The notes: generated from the letters alone by a model not told the origin. DNA of 64,000 nucleotides from Tolumonas lignilytica (GCF_000527035.1 NZ_AZUK01000001.1:1584501-1648500); one strand, 5' to 3'; counted from the stretch's first letter, positions 37,898 through 48,212 are shown. Numbers and translations are program-made.

Positions 37898-38758
37898 ATG
37901 TTTTTTGTCCCGTTCCTGATCATGTTCCGTGAAGGGTTGGAAGCTGCCCTGATCGTGAGTCTGATTGCTGGCTATCTGCAACAAACCCAGCGTCAGCAGT
38001 GGTTACGCATTGTCTGGATCGGTGTGCTTCTGGCTTGTCTGCTTTGTCTGGGCTTGGGTTGGTGGCTCAACCAGACGTCCGGCGAATTTCCACAAAAAGA
38101 ACAGGAACTGTTTGAAGGTCTCGTCGCCGCCGTGGCAGTGCTGGTGCTCACCTGGATGGTATTCTGGATGCGCCGCGCAGCACAATCGGTAAAAACACAG
38201 TTGCAGGATGCGGTCGATCAGGCACTGAACCATCAGGCCGGGCCAGGCTGGGCGCTGGTGTGCATGGTGTTTTTTGCTGTGGCCCGTGAAGGGCTGGAAT
38301 CGGTCTTTTTCCTGCTGGCCGCCTTTCAGCAAGAGGTCGGCATTGAGGCACCCATCGGCGCACTCACCGGTCTGTGCGCCGCCATCGTGACCGGAGGCAT
38401 GATCTACTGGGGGGGCGTCAAACTACCCTTGCAGCAATTCTTCCGCTGGACAGCCCTGTTTATGCTGTTGGTGGCAGCCGGTCTGGCGGCCGCAAGCATT
38501 CGGGCGTTCCATGAAGCCGGGATCTGGAATCACTTCCAGAACATTGCCTTTGATTTAAGTAACGTACTTTCCACTCATACCTTAGTCGGCACCCTGCTGG
38601 AAAGTTTGTTCGGTTATCAGGAAACGCCTTCCGTCAGCGAAGTGGCTGTTTATCTGATCTATCTGATCCCGGCGCTGGGTCTGTTTTTCCGCAGACCGCC
38701 TCGCGTTTCCTCATCCTCCCCGGCGGTGTGTTCAGCCTCATCGTCACTCAACGAATAA
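37898..38758 (+). CDS. efeU: Ferrous iron permease EfeU (FTR1 family)
   Basis: 286 residues from the ATG at 37898 (GAGG five bases upstream; a GTG two codons earlier is possible). Seven membrane segments. Two REGLE iron-translocation motifs: FREGLEAALIVS near residue 10 and AREGLESVFFLL near 129. Inner-membrane channel of the EfeUOB low-pH ferrous iron system. First of four genes, 19 bases before the next. Confidence 0.92.
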   Translation: MFFVPFLIMFREGLEAALIVSLIAGYLQQTQRQQWLRIVWIGVLLACLLCLGLGWWLNQTSGEFPQKEQELFEGLVAAVAVLVLTWMVFWMRRAAQSVKTQLQDAVDQALNHQAGPGWALVCMVFFAVAREGLESVFFLLAAFQQEVGIEAPIGALTGLCAAIVTGGMIYWGGVKLPLQQFFRWTALFMLLVAAGLAAASIRAFHEAGIWNHFQNIAFDLSNVLSTHTLVGTLLESLFGYQETPSVSEVAVYLIYLIPALGLFFRRPPRVSSSSPAVCSASSSLNE

Positions 38759-38777
38759 TCACCATAGGAAGAACCCC

Positions 38778-39599
38778 ATGAAATTCAAACAGACTGCCCT
38801 GCTGACAGCCCTGATGAGTGCTGCCGTGACCACGCCTGTGCTGGCAAACACCAATGCAACGGATCTGATAGGCCCACTGGCTGAATATAAAATGTATGTG
38901 ATGGATGAGGTGCAACAATATGTTGCGACCACGCAGGCCTTCACCGACGCCGTGAAAAGGGGTGACATCGCGACCGCGAAGAAACTGTATGCCCCGGCCC
39001 GTCAGCATTACGAGCGGATCGAACCGGTCGCGGAGCTGTTCGCGGATCTCGATGCGGCCATGGATGCACGGGAGGATGATTACGAACAGGGTGCAAACGA
39101 TCCGAACTTCACCGGTTTTCACCGTCTGGAAAAGGCCCTGTGGGCAGATCAGAGTACCCGCGGGATGGAACACTATGCCGATAAGTTACACCAAGACAGC
39201 CAGCAACTGGCCCAACGTCTGAACCAGTTGGCTTTTCCGCCCAGCAAGGTCGTGGGCGGCGCCGCCGGATTAATTGAAGAGGTGGCGGCCACCAAAATCA
39301 GTGGCGAGGAAGATCGCTACAGCCGGACGGATCTGTGGGACTTTCAGGCTAACCTCGACGGCGCGCAGAAAATTGTCGATCTGCTGCGACCATTAATTGC
39401 AAAGCAAGATCCCACCCTGCTGGCCCACATCGATGGCAATCTGCAAAAAGTGCATACCACCTTGGGTAAATATCGTACGGCGGACGGTTTCGAGTCGTAT
39501 GAAAAACTGACCACGACCGATCGTAACGCCCTGAAAGGTCCGGTCACCGCCTTGGCGGAAGACTTAGCCAAGCTGCGCGGCGTGTTAGGCCTGAATTGA
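38778..39599 (+). CDS. EfeO/EfeM-type periplasmic imelysin protein without cupredoxin domain
   Basis: 273 residues: signal peptide 1-23 (ending PVLA) followed directly by an M75/imelysin domain. The metal-binding HxxE motif is present as [10 protein letters not shown]. The cupredoxin domain of E. coli EfeO is missing, as in EfeM proteins. It is very similar to the imelysin part of the next gene ([34 protein letters not shown]), so the two are tandem paralogues. Probably binds ferrous iron for EfeU; the reason for two copies is unknown. Confidence 0.88.
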   Translation: MKFKQTALLTALMSAAVTTPVLANTNATDLIGPLAEYKMYVMDEVQQYVATTQAFTDAVKRGDIATAKKLYAPARQHYERIEPVAELFADLDAAMDAREDDYEQGANDPNFTGFHRLEKALWADQSTRGMEHYADKLHQDSQQLAQRLNQLAFPPSKVVGGAAGLIEEVAATKISGEEDRYSRTDLWDFQANLDGAQKIVDLLRPLIAKQDPTLLAHIDGNLQKVHTTLGKYRTADGFESYEKLTTTDRNALKGPVTALAEDLAKLRGVLGLN

Positions 39600-39619
39600 T
39601 TCGCGTTTCGGAGAACCAC

Positions 39620-40741
39620 ATGTCATCTCGAATTTCATGGTCGCTGCTATCCGTCTTGACAGGCAGTGCCCTCTATTTGCCTGCGGCCATGGCGGCAGAC
39701 ATACCGCAAGTCGCCATCCGGGTGACGGATAAGCAATGCGAACCCATGGCGCTGACTGTCCCGGCCGGTAAAACGCAGTTTATTATTAAAAACAACAGCC
39801 TGCGAGCACTGGAATGGGAAATTCTCAAAGGCGTGTTCGTGGTTGAAGAACGGGAAAATATTGCACCGGGTTTTATCCAGAAAATGACCGTCGACTTGCA
39901 ACCCGGCAGTTACGACATCACCTGCGGCCTGCTGACCAATCCACGCGGAAAACTGACCGTCACGGCGGCTGACCATACGCTGCCGACCTCCGTTACCGGC
40001 ACAGATCTGATCGGACCACTGGCAGAATACAAGTTCTATGTCATCACGGAAGTGAATGCATTTGAAAAGCAAACACATGAATTCACTGCGGCAGTGAAAA
40101 GCGGCGACATCCCACAAGCCAAGCATCTGTATGCTTCCGCCCGCCAGCATTATGAGCGGATTGAGCCGATTGCCGAACTGTTCGCTGACCTCGATGCCGC
40201 ACTGGATGCCCGCGAAACGGATTATGAATCCGGCGCCGCCGACCCGAAATTTATCGGCTATCACCGTCTGGAAAAGGCGTTGTGGGCCGATCACAGCACG
40301 CAAGGTATGAACGCCTATGCAGACCAACTGGCACAAGATGCTACTTCGCTGAAACAACGGATCACCACCCTCGCCTTTCCACCCAATAAAGTAGTGGATG
40401 GGGCTGCGGCATTGATTGAAGAAATTGCTGCCACCAAGCTCGCCGGGGAAGAAGAACGCTACAGCCATACCGACCTGTGGGATATTCAGGCCAATCTCGA
40501 TGGAGCCCGAAAGATCGTCGATTTACTGCGACCGCTCTTGGCACAGGCCGACGCGCCCCTGCTCACCCGCGTCGACAATAACCTGAATACCGTAACCCGC
40601 ATTCTGGCGAACTACCGCACCGAAACCGGCTTTACCTCTTATGAAAAGCTGACCGACAACGATCGCAACGCATTGAAAGGCCCGATCACGGCACTGGCAG
40701 AAGATCTGGCCAAACTGCGCGGCACACTGGGATTAAATTAA
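39620..40741 (+). CDS. efeO: Iron uptake protein EfeO (cupredoxin-imelysin)
   Basis: 373 residues from the ATG at 39620 with a GGAG ribosome site, close to E. coli EfeO (375). Signal peptide 1-26, N-terminal cupredoxin domain (about 28-120) with [10 protein letters not shown] and [10 protein letters not shown], then the M75 domain with HxxE in RQHYERIEP. Delivers iron to EfeU in the periplasm. It follows the cupredoxin-less paralogue by 20 bases and is followed two bases later by efeB. Confidence 0.93.
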   Translation: MSSRISWSLLSVLTGSALYLPAAMAADIPQVAIRVTDKQCEPMALTVPAGKTQFIIKNNSLRALEWEILKGVFVVEERENIAPGFIQKMTVDLQPGSYDITCGLLTNPRGKLTVTAADHTLPTSVTGTDLIGPLAEYKFYVITEVNAFEKQTHEFTAAVKSGDIPQAKHLYASARQHYERIEPIAELFADLDAALDARETDYESGAADPKFIGYHRLEKALWADHSTQGMNAYADQLAQDATSLKQRITTLAFPPNKVVDGAAALIEEIAATKLAGEEERYSHTDLWDIQANLDGARKIVDLLRPLLAQADAPLLTRVDNNLNTVTRILANYRTETGFTSYEKLTDNDRNALKGPITALAEDLAKLRGTLGLN

Positions 40742-40742
40742 A

Positions 40743-42092
40743 ATGGGATGTCCGTTTAGCGCCTTATGGCAAACCGTGACCGGCAAAAAAATGACTGCAC
40801 CGCATCCGGTCAACACCAACCACCCCGAGGCTCTTGCCTCGCCTTCTCGTCGCTCCTTATTGCTGGGGCTGGGCGCCGCCAGTGGTGCCTTGGCTTTGGG
40901 TAGCCTGACCCACAGCCGCCATGCGCTGGCGGCACCGGTTTCGTCAACCGGAGGGCAGAATGAGATGAAACAGCAGCGACAACCTTTTTATGGTCTGCAT
41001 CAAAGCGGGATCACCACCCCGCAACAGGCAGCCATGATGCTGGTGGCCTTCGATGTTCTGGCGACCAATAAGGCAGAATTGACGCGTTTGTTTCAATTGC
41101 TGACCGAACGCTGCGCCTTCCTGATACAAGGGGGGCCAGCGCCGCAGACCAACCATCAACTACCTCCGCTGGATTCCGGCATCATGGGCACACAAATTTA
41201 CCCGGATAATCTGACAATAACAGTTTCCGTGGGGCATTCGCTGTTTGATGAGCGGTTTGGCCTCGCAGCGCAAAAACCCAAGCATCTGCACAAGATGACG
41301 CGTTTTCCTAACGATGCTCTGAACGCCAAATGGTGTCACGGCGATCTGTTACTGCAAATCTGTGCCAACAGCAACGAAACCGTACTGCATGCCCTGCGTG
41401 ACATCATCAAGCACACGCCGGATCTGCTGAGTGTGCGCTGGCGCCGCGATGGCTTTATTTCGGCCCATGCTGCCACCAGTCAAGGGAACGAAACGCCGAT
41501 CAACCTGCTCGGTTTCAAAGACGGCACCGCCAACCCTGACACACATAAAACGCCGCTGATGGAGCGGATCCTCTGGGTCACGCCCGCCGATGCCGAACCC
41601 GCCTGGATGACCCACGGCAGTTATCAGGCTGTTCGCCTGATCCGTTTTCATGTCGAATTCTGGGATCGGACCCCGCTGCAGGAACAGGAAGCGATCTTTG
41701 GCCGGCACCGTGACAGCGGAGCGCCACTGGGTAAACAGCACGAACATGATGATCCGGATTATGCGTCCGATCCGGCAGGCAAGCGTATTCCATTGAATGC
41801 CCACATCCGCCTGGCGAATCCGCGCACCGCTGAGACGGAAAAGAACCTGATCCTGCGGCGGGGTTACAGTTATTCGTCGGGGATCACCGGTTCCGGGCAA
41901 CTCGATATGGGGTTGTTGTTCGTCTGTTATCAGGCGAATTTGCAGCAGGGCTTTATCAGCGTGCAGCAAAAGCTGGATGGTGAACCGCTGGAGGAATACA
42001 TCAAGCCGTTTGGCGGTGGCTATTTCTTTACCTTGCCCGGCGTAGCAACCACCGGGCACTATTTTGCGCAGGCCCTGTTAGAGGCGATCTGA
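40743..42092 (+). CDS. efeB: Deferrochelatase/heme peroxidase EfeB (DyP family)
   Basis: 449 residues. Twin-arginine signal with [18 protein letters not shown] (about 35-52), then a DyP-type peroxidase domain containing GFKDGTANP and [10 protein letters not shown]-like [13 protein letters not shown]. Exported folded with heme. In E. coli EfeB oxidises or removes iron from porphyrin and works with EfeUO. The ATG at 40743 lacks a clear ribosome site and lies one base after the efeO stop, so translation probably depends on coupling; ATG at 40791 is an alternative. Confidence 0.93.
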   Translation: MGCPFSALWQTVTGKKMTAPHPVNTNHPEALASPSRRSLLLGLGAASGALALGSLTHSRHALAAPVSSTGGQNEMKQQRQPFYGLHQSGITTPQQAAMMLVAFDVLATNKAELTRLFQLLTERCAFLIQGGPAPQTNHQLPPLDSGIMGTQIYPDNLTITVSVGHSLFDERFGLAAQKPKHLHKMTRFPNDALNAKWCHGDLLLQICANSNETVLHALRDIIKHTPDLLSVRWRRDGFISAHAATSQGNETPINLLGFKDGTANPDTHKTPLMERILWVTPADAEPAWMTHGSYQAVRLIRFHVEFWDRTPLQEQEAIFGRHRDSGAPLGKQHEHDDPDYASDPAGKRIPLNAHIRLANPRTAETEKNLILRRGYSYSSGITGSGQLDMGLLFVCYQANLQQGFISVQQKLDGEPLEEYIKPFGGGYFFTLPGVATTGHYFAQALLEAI

Positions 42093-42104
42093 AGATTACT
42101 CCGC

Positions 42105-43202
42105 TTATTCGGCCCCCATGGCCGTGATCATGCGGAGTAATTCAGTTTCCGGCTGACGCCACCAGGGATACCAACCCGGCGGTGTCAGCAACTGCACCGG
42201 TTCACCCATTTGCGGCATCAGCAACGAGACCTGCTGTGCGAGGGCGAGCGCCATGATCCGCTCAAACGGCTCAAACCAGTCATGCAGTGCCAGATCAAAG
42301 GTGCCATTATGGATTGGCAACATATACCGGCCCTTCAGATCAAGGTGCGCCTGCAGCGAATGTTCCGGCAGCATATGCACATCGGGCCAACTGGGATCAT
42401 AAGCCCCCGTTTCAATACAGGTAATGTCAAACGGCCCGTAAGCGGCACCAATCTGCTTGAAGCCATCGAAATAGCCGGTGTCACCACTGAAAAACAGGCT
42501 GAATTGTGGTGATCGGATCACCCACGAACACCATAAGGTACGGTCTGTATCCAGCAAACCCCGACCGGAGAAATGCCGGGCCGGTGTCGCAACCAGCTGG
42601 GTTTTGCCCACCTGAACCGACTGCCACCAGTCCAATTCGGTGATGGCATCGGCGGCGATCCCCCACTGCTGTAACTGGTGACCCACCCCCAACGGCACAT
42701 AAAAATGCTCACAACGCAGAGCCAGTGCTTTGATGCTCATCTCATCCAGATGATCATAATGATTATGCGAAATGAGCACGCCCTTCAGCGCTGGTAATTG
42801 TTCCGGCATCAGCGGAGGTTCATGAAAGCGCTTGGGGCCAATCCATTGCAAAGGTGATGCTCGTTTGGCAAATACTGGGTCAGTCAGCCAGAATTCACCA
42901 TCGAGCCGTAGCAACAGAGTCGAATGACCCAACCGATATAACGTATCTTCCGACGAGGCCAGCAGTTGCGAAGCCGTCAGTTTCTGCACGCGCAATGGTT
43001 TAATCGGGGCAGGCACCGCCGGACGAGCAAACAGATAACGCCCAAACAGGCGGCATAACCCCAGCAGCGTCATCGGTTGTGGCGTCTGGTGGTTATGAAA
43101 ACGTTTTTTGCGAAAAAGACTACCGGCATCCGCCATCGGAACCCCGACTGGCTCGTTAATTTCGTTCGCTAACTCGACCACCACATCTGGTGAATGGGAC
43201 AT
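42105..43202 (-). CDS. MBL-fold metal-dependent hydrolase (UlaG/NAPE-PLD-like)
   Basis: 365 residues. Metallo-beta-lactamase fold with zinc motif SHNHYDHLD near residue 169 and HSTLLLRLDGEFWLTDPVF before it; FSGDTGYFDGF and PIHNGTFDLALHDWFEPFER complete the NAPE-PLD/UlaG-like pattern. Substrate unknown. Single gene convergent with efeB. Confidence 0.82.
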   Translation of the reverse strand: MSHSPDVVVELANEINEPVGVPMADAGSLFRKKRFHNHQTPQPMTLLGLCRLFGRYLFARPAVPAPIKPLRVQKLTASQLLASSEDTLYRLGHSTLLLRLDGEFWLTDPVFAKRASPLQWIGPKRFHEPPLMPEQLPALKGVLISHNHYDHLDEMSIKALALRCEHFYVPLGVGHQLQQWGIAADAITELDWWQSVQVGKTQLVATPARHFSGRGLLDTDRTLWCSWVIRSPQFSLFFSGDTGYFDGFKQIGAAYGPFDITCIETGAYDPSWPDVHMLPEHSLQAHLDLKGRYMLPIHNGTFDLALHDWFEPFERIMALALAQQVSLLMPQMGEPVQLLTPPGWYPWWRQPETELLRMITAMGAE

Positions 43203-43387
43203 AACATTCTCCTGAAACCGGCATCTGCAAGGCAGTAAAGTCAGATTAAGAGCGCTTTATGACAGTATGACGACGCTTTTATGCTAGCCAGATGAAGAAA
43301 AATGTGACTTTTCGCTCAAGGAATAAGCAATCAACTCATTGATGCTTTACGGAAAATAAATAACCTCGTATGATACGCGCCAAGAAC

Positions 43388-43478
43388 GGAGAGATGGCAG
43401 AGTGGTTAAATGCACCGGTCTTGAAAACCGGCAAGGGTTTGTAGCCCTTCTAGGGTTCGAATCCCTATCTCTCCGCCA
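43388..43478 (+). tRNA. tRNA-Ser (anticodon UGA)
   Basis: Acceptor stem ggagaga / tctctcc, discriminator G, encoded CCA end. Anticodon stem-loop caccggtcttgaaaaccggc gives anticodon TGA in a cttgaaa loop. A long variable arm caagggtttgtagcccttct and T-arm agggttcgaatccct identify a class II serine tRNA. Confidence 0.97.
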
Positions 43479-43487
43479 GATTAATGC

Positions 43488-43520
43488 GAAAAAGCCAGCT
43501 CAGTGAGCTGGCTTTTTTGT
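43488..43520. terminator. Terminator after tRNA-Ser
   Basis: Stem aaagccagct / agctggcttt with a cagtg loop and six T; can also act on the convergent small gene at 43565. Confidence 0.9.
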
Positions 43521-43564
43521 TTTCGATAGGTTGAAAAATCATCACACACAGCAACGCTGCTTAC

Positions 43565-43756
43565 TTATTTCTGGCTTGAGCCAGAAGGACTTTTCTTTCC
43601 TTTATGATCCTGGTCGTCTTCATTCGCCAACCAGTGTTCGTTGGGATCGAAAGCGGTGTCACACAGGTCAATCGTCAATCCCATTTCTTCGACTTCTTCC
43701 AAAGTCAGGTCGTCAGCTAACTTAGTAACATCGCCAGCTTTGTTGTGTAGTTCCAT
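43565..43756 (-). CDS. Small acidic protein of unknown function
   Basis: 63 residues, acidic N-terminal two thirds (LADDLTLEEVEEMGLTIDLC) and a basic/serine tail (HKGKKSPSGSSQK). A full GGAGG ribosome site six bases before the ATG makes it a convincing gene despite its size. No signal peptide or membrane segment. I do not recognise the family. Confidence 0.7.
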   Translation of the reverse strand: MELHNKAGDVTKLADDLTLEEVEEMGLTIDLCDTAFDPNEHWLANEDDQDHKGKKSPSGSSQK

Positions 43757-43994
43757 AACGTGCCTCCGCCGTGGGTTACTTGTCTCGTAACAAGTATAGT
43801 TCGATGGTCTTTATTGCGCTTTGTAAACGAAGAAAAGATATTCAAAGCAAATGTCCAGTCGGTGTTTGCAGCCAACCGATTCAGGCGAAAATCAACGCTT
43901 CTCGTTTCTGTGCGCCATGACCTGATTCTTTCTGGCAGGCTGACGGCGAAATGCTATGTTAAATGGTATATCGATCTCGGAGTCAGGGGGACAC

Positions 43995-45776
43995 ATGCAG
44001 TCTATTGCCGATACTCCTGCGCTACTCAATGAGCGGATCACGGCGATTGTGCATGCCTTAGCCACTGACGCAACAGTACCCGCTGACCAACTCCTGCCAC
44101 TGTTAACCGACATATCCGCCTATCTGCAGCAACAAAATGAGCACAATTATCGCTTGTTCTTTGAGCTGGCGAGAGTGCCTATCTTGCTGATCGATCCGGA
44201 AACTCGGCAGATCAAAAATGCCAACCGCGCGGCTGAAAATTTTTACGGCTACTCGCGGGAACAGTTGTTACAACTGTGCATCACCGACATCAACTGCCTG
44301 ACCCCGCAGCAGATCCGTGAAGAGATGGCCCATGCCGAAGCGGAACGTCGGGCTTTTTTTCTGTTTCCTCATCGGCTGGCCTCCGGTGAAATCCGGCAAG
44401 TCGAGGTGCACTCCGGCCCCATTATCATCGATGGTCATGAGTATCTTTATTCCACCATCTACGACATCACCGAACGCCAGCAGGCGTTAATTCAATTACG
44501 CGACAGCGAGGCCCGTTACCGAGCCCTGCATGACAGTCTGCCGGTGGGTTGCCTGACGCAGGATGCCGAGCACAATATTCTGGCCATTAACGATGAGGCC
44601 TGCGTCATTTTTGGTGTCGACCGGGCGCAGTTACAGAATAATAACCTCGCGAGTATGCCCTGGGTCCGTGTACGCGAAAATGGTGAACCGTTATCGCTGG
44701 ATGAACATCCGGCCGTGGAATGTCTGCGCACCCGAACGCCCGTCCGGGGCTTCATCATGGGGTTAAAATCCGAACATCACACCGTCTGGCTCAGTGTCAA
44801 CAGTCAACCGCTGTATCATCCGGGCGAAACAGAGCCTTATGCCGTCATCAGCACGTTCAGTGATATCTCAGAGCTAAAACAGATTGAGGAGAAATTATCG
44901 CTGGCTGCCAGTGTCTTCACCGAAGCCCGGGAAGCGATCATGATCACCGATGCCGATGCGCGTATCGTGCAGATCAACAACGCGTTTTGCGATATCACTG
45001 GGTATAGCCAAGATGAAGTATTGGGCCAGAATCCACGACTACTGCAATCTGGTTATCAGGATACCGCGTTTTATCATGCCTTCTGGCGACAGTTACTGGA
45101 GGTCGGGCATTGGAGTGGTGAAATCTGGAACCGGCGGAAAAACGGTGACATTTTTGCAGAGCAGCAGACGATCAGCGCCGTCAAAAACGCGAAAAACGAA
45201 ACACATCACTATGTCAGCTTATTTTCGGATATCTCTGATCGCAAACAGTATGAAAAACAACTGGAACAACAGGCTTTTTATGACCAACTGACCGGCCTGC
45301 CCAACCGGGCACAGCTGACAGATAAACTGACACTGGCCATTCAGCAAAATAACCATGCACTGACGCAACTGTGTGTAGCCTATATTGATCTGGATGGGTT
45401 CAAACAGATCAATGATACCTATGGTCATGCCGTCGGCGATCAGGTACTGGTCACCATCGCACAACGCATGAAAAAAGTGCTGCGCGGCACCGATGTCGTG
45501 GCACGGCTTGGCGGCGATGAGTTTGTCGCCCTGTTTACCGTCAATCAGGAACGCCCCTGGCTGCATCTGGTCACCCGCCTGCTAAACTCCATCGCCAAGA
45601 CACTGTCTATCGGCACTTTGCCACTGAATGTCAGTGCCAGTATCGGTCTCACCTTTTATCAGCAAGCCAGCAACCTGACGGCCGAACAACTATTAGCACA
45701 GGCCGATCAGGCGATGTATCAGGCAAAACAGGCCGGAAGAAACCAGTATCAGCTTTACGAAGCCAAGCTACATTAA
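43995..45776 (+). CDS. Triple-PAS diguanylate cyclase
   Basis: 593 residues from the ATG at 43995 (AGGGGG ribosome site; an upstream ATG at 43956 has none). Three PAS modules in tandem (about 55-170, 175-300, 305-425), then a GGDEF domain with GGDEF near 506 and an RGTD inhibition site five residues before. The third PAS resembles that of the PAS-GGDEF-EAL protein near the window start (GQNPRLLQSGYQD, GEIWNRRKNGDIF). No transmembrane segment, no EAL domain. Signal unknown. Confidence 0.9.
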   Translation: MQSIADTPALLNERITAIVHALATDATVPADQLLPLLTDISAYLQQQNEHNYRLFFELARVPILLIDPETRQIKNANRAAENFYGYSREQLLQLCITDINCLTPQQIREEMAHAEAERRAFFLFPHRLASGEIRQVEVHSGPIIIDGHEYLYSTIYDITERQQALIQLRDSEARYRALHDSLPVGCLTQDAEHNILAINDEACVIFGVDRAQLQNNNLASMPWVRVRENGEPLSLDEHPAVECLRTRTPVRGFIMGLKSEHHTVWLSVNSQPLYHPGETEPYAVISTFSDISELKQIEEKLSLAASVFTEAREAIMITDADARIVQINNAFCDITGYSQDEVLGQNPRLLQSGYQDTAFYHAFWRQLLEVGHWSGEIWNRRKNGDIFAEQQTISAVKNAKNETHHYVSLFSDISDRKQYEKQLEQQAFYDQLTGLPNRAQLTDKLTLAIQQNNHALTQLCVAYIDLDGFKQINDTYGHAVGDQVLVTIAQRMKKVLRGTDVVARLGGDEFVALFTVNQERPWLHLVTRLLNSIAKTLSIGTLPLNVSASIGLTFYQQASNLTAEQLLAQADQAMYQAKQAGRNQYQLYEAKLH

Positions 45777-45800
45777 GCTTTCCGGCACTGTTGGGGATTT

Positions 45801-47225
45801 TCAGTCCGCGACCGCCGTTTTCGCTGATTGCCGGTGATGAGCATAAACCCAGGTGCTTATCACCACTATGCTCATCAGCACCAACTCCCCGCACAAGGCC
45901 CCGATGACAGCGTCATGGTAGTCTTGTGTCGCTTGATAGATCTGATAGAACAGGCTGCCCAGCAAGGCAGAACCCAGCCCGAACGCAGCTTGCTGTACCG
46001 TGGTCAGGATGGCACTGCCGCTGCCGGCATCTTTCGCAGGCACTTCTGATAGTCCGATCCGGAAAAAACTGCTGACAATGAAAGACTGCCCAAAGCCCAT
46101 CAGACTGGTTGTCGGAATCAGTGAAACCAGCGTTAACGCCGGCCAGACGGTGTGGATGGTCGCGATCAGCCCAATCAAACCGCACATCTGGATGGCACAA
46201 CCGGTCAATAATGTGCGGATCTGGCCGATTTTGGCGGTGATCCGGGCACTGAGCAACGAACCGACAAAATAGGCAAACCCCAGTGCTACAAAAGAATCAC
46301 CGGAATGAGAGGCGCTCATGCCAAGCCCGGCTTGCAGCGTCAGTGCCATCGCAAACATGAAGCCGCTCCAGCAGGCAAAGAACAGCACCGCCAGTACCAA
46401 GCCAAATTGCACAGAAGACAGCTTCAATAAACTCGGTGGCATCAGCGGGGCCCGGTTTTGCTGTTGCTGTGATAGCTCGGTCAGCCAGAATAACCGTGTG
46501 AGTGGGATGACCAGACACAGCATCGCCACATAGGGCCATGACCAGTGAAAGACCGGCCCCATCGCAACGGGCACCAGCAGACAGACAATCACCGTGGCCA
46601 GAATCAGCGTCCCCGGCCAATCGACGCCAGCCGCCTGCTCTTTCCAGGTTTCAGGTACCCAGCGGGAACAGAACAGCAGAATGACCACACACACCGGAAT
46701 GTTGATCAAAAAGACACTGCGCCAGCCCATGCCGGCAACATCGGCAGAGACCAGCCAGCCGCCCAGCACTTGTCCGACAATAAATGCCATCCCACCCACT
46801 GAGCCATAGAGGCCCAACGCACGGGAGTGCGCGCGCCCGGACAGTGAGACATGAATCGTCGCCAGGATCTGCGGCACAATCAGCGCAGCACCTATCCCTT
46901 GCAAGGCACGGGCAATCAGCAACATCAGGATAGATGTAGATAACCCGCACCCCAGCGAAGCCAGGCCAAACAGCCAGACCCCGAGCGTAAAGATGCGACG
47001 TCGGCCAAAGTTATCGCCGAGCCGTCCGCCCATCGCCAGACAAACGGCAAAGGCGACACCGTACACCGCCACCATCAGTTCCAGCTCCACATGACTGGCA
47101 TGCAAGGCTGCTGCGACAGCATCCAGTGCGACATTGACGATGGAAAAATCGATCAAGGGCAACAACTGCCCGGCCATCAGGATCGTGAGGCCTGCAAAGG
47201 TGAGTGGTGCAGAGACTTTATTCAT
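45801..47225 (-). CDS. MFS multidrug exporter, DHA2 (14-TM) family
   Basis: 474 residues, 14 hydrophobic segments. Motif A GGRLGDNFGRRRIF near residue 66 and motif C-like GSVGGMAFIVGQVLGGWLV place it with the EmrB/QacA-type drug:H+ antiporters. No membrane fusion protein is adjacent, so it probably works alone at the inner membrane. Divergent from a regulator gene across 120 bases, the likely controller. Confidence 0.88.
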   Translation of the reverse strand: MNKVSAPLTFAGLTILMAGQLLPLIDFSIVNVALDAVAAALHASHVELELMVAVYGVAFAVCLAMGGRLGDNFGRRRIFTLGVWLFGLASLGCGLSTSILMLLIARALQGIGAALIVPQILATIHVSLSGRAHSRALGLYGSVGGMAFIVGQVLGGWLVSADVAGMGWRSVFLINIPVCVVILLFCSRWVPETWKEQAAGVDWPGTLILATVIVCLLVPVAMGPVFHWSWPYVAMLCLVIPLTRLFWLTELSQQQQNRAPLMPPSLLKLSSVQFGLVLAVLFFACWSGFMFAMALTLQAGLGMSASHSGDSFVALGFAYFVGSLLSARITAKIGQIRTLLTGCAIQMCGLIGLIATIHTVWPALTLVSLIPTTSLMGFGQSFIVSSFFRIGLSEVPAKDAGSGSAILTTVQQAAFGLGSALLGSLFYQIYQATQDYHDAVIGALCGELVLMSIVVISTWVYAHHRQSAKTAVAD

Positions 47226-47345
47226 ACTGACTCCTTGAAAAACCCAACTAACAGCGTCACTATGCAGAACGAATTAAACGGGTACCAGTGAGCAGTTATC
47301 CTGGTATAAGAACTACTCGGATCACGATTTTCAGCAGGTATCACG

Positions 47346-48212
47346 ATGCCAATGACCCCTCTCATGCCAATGCCAAGCAGCGGCAATGCCGACCCGAATC
47401 CGGCCATCGAGCTGGGTATTTTTTTGCGTTCCCGCCGGGAAAGTCTGGATCCGGTTCGAGTGGGTATAGTCTACAACGGGCGTCGCCGTACACCGGGGTT
47501 GCGGCGTGAAGAGGTTGCCCAGCTAGCAGATGTCAGTACCACCTGGTACACCTGGCTGGAACAGGGGCGCGATGTCAAAGCCTCGGCCATCACCCTGAGT
47601 GCCATTGCGCAGGCGCTGCGATGCAGCGAAGCAGAAACACGGCACCTGTTCTCACTGGCCGGACTGACCGAACCCACCAGCCACCGCCGTCAGTGCCGGA
47701 AATTAACCGAAGCCAATCAGCTGATCCTCGATCAGTTGTCACCGCTGCCGGCCATTATTCAGAATGCCCGCTTTGATATCCTGGGTCATAACAAGGCCTA
47801 TGTCAGCCTCACCGGCATTGAGCTCTCTGCCTTGAGCGATGAGGAATGCAATTGTCTGTATCTGGCCTTTAATCATCCGGGATGGCGGCAGCGACTGGTG
47901 AATATTGATCAGATCCTGCCCCGACTGGTCGGCAGTTTTCGCGCGTCGATGGCCAAACACCGGGATGATCCGCTGTGGAATGCGCGTCTGGATTCCTTGC
48001 GCCAGAGTTCGGCCCATTTCTGTGAATTGTGGGAACGCTATGAAATTCTGGATATTGAAAACCACCATAAACAGTTCCAGCATCCGGAGCTTGGTTTGCT
48101 CAGTGTTTATCAGGTGAACTGGTGGTCGGCACCCGCCAACGGTGAACGCTTGATGGTTTATGTCGCCGATGATGATGCGACCCGGCAAAAACTGTTACAA
48201 CTCACGCCCTGA
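47346..48212 (+). CDS. XRE-type regulator with MmyB-like ligand domain
   Basis: 288 residues. N-terminal helix-turn-helix (about 18-90) with RTPGLRREEVAQLADVSTTW, then an MmyB/PAS-like ligand-binding domain with DRLSPLPAIIQNARFDILG-type sequence (about 120-285). Members often sit beside transporters or reductases they control; here the divergent DHA2 exporter is the obvious target. Start chosen at ATG 47346 behind AGCAGGT. Confidence 0.85.
   Translation: MPMTPLMPMPSSGNADPNPAIELGIFLRSRRESLDPVRVGIVYNGRRRTPGLRREEVAQLADVSTTWYTWLEQGRDVKASAITLSAIAQALRCSEAETRHLFSLAGLTEPTSHRRQCRKLTEANQLILDQLSPLPAIIQNARFDILGHNKAYVSLTGIELSALSDEECNCLYLAFNHPGWRQRLVNIDQILPRLVGSFRASMAKHRDDPLWNARLDSLRQSSAHFCELWERYEILDIENHHKQFQHPELGLLSVYQVNWWSAPANGERLMVYVADDDATRQKLLQLTP

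Noticed and set aside
39647-40468. Long open frame (273 codons) antisense to efeO
   Set aside because: Explained by codon bias of efeO on the other strand; no ribosome site and no recognisable domain.
41349-42059. Long open frame (236 codons) antisense to efeB
   Set aside because: Sequence is a low-quality shadow of the EfeB coding strand, without start signals.
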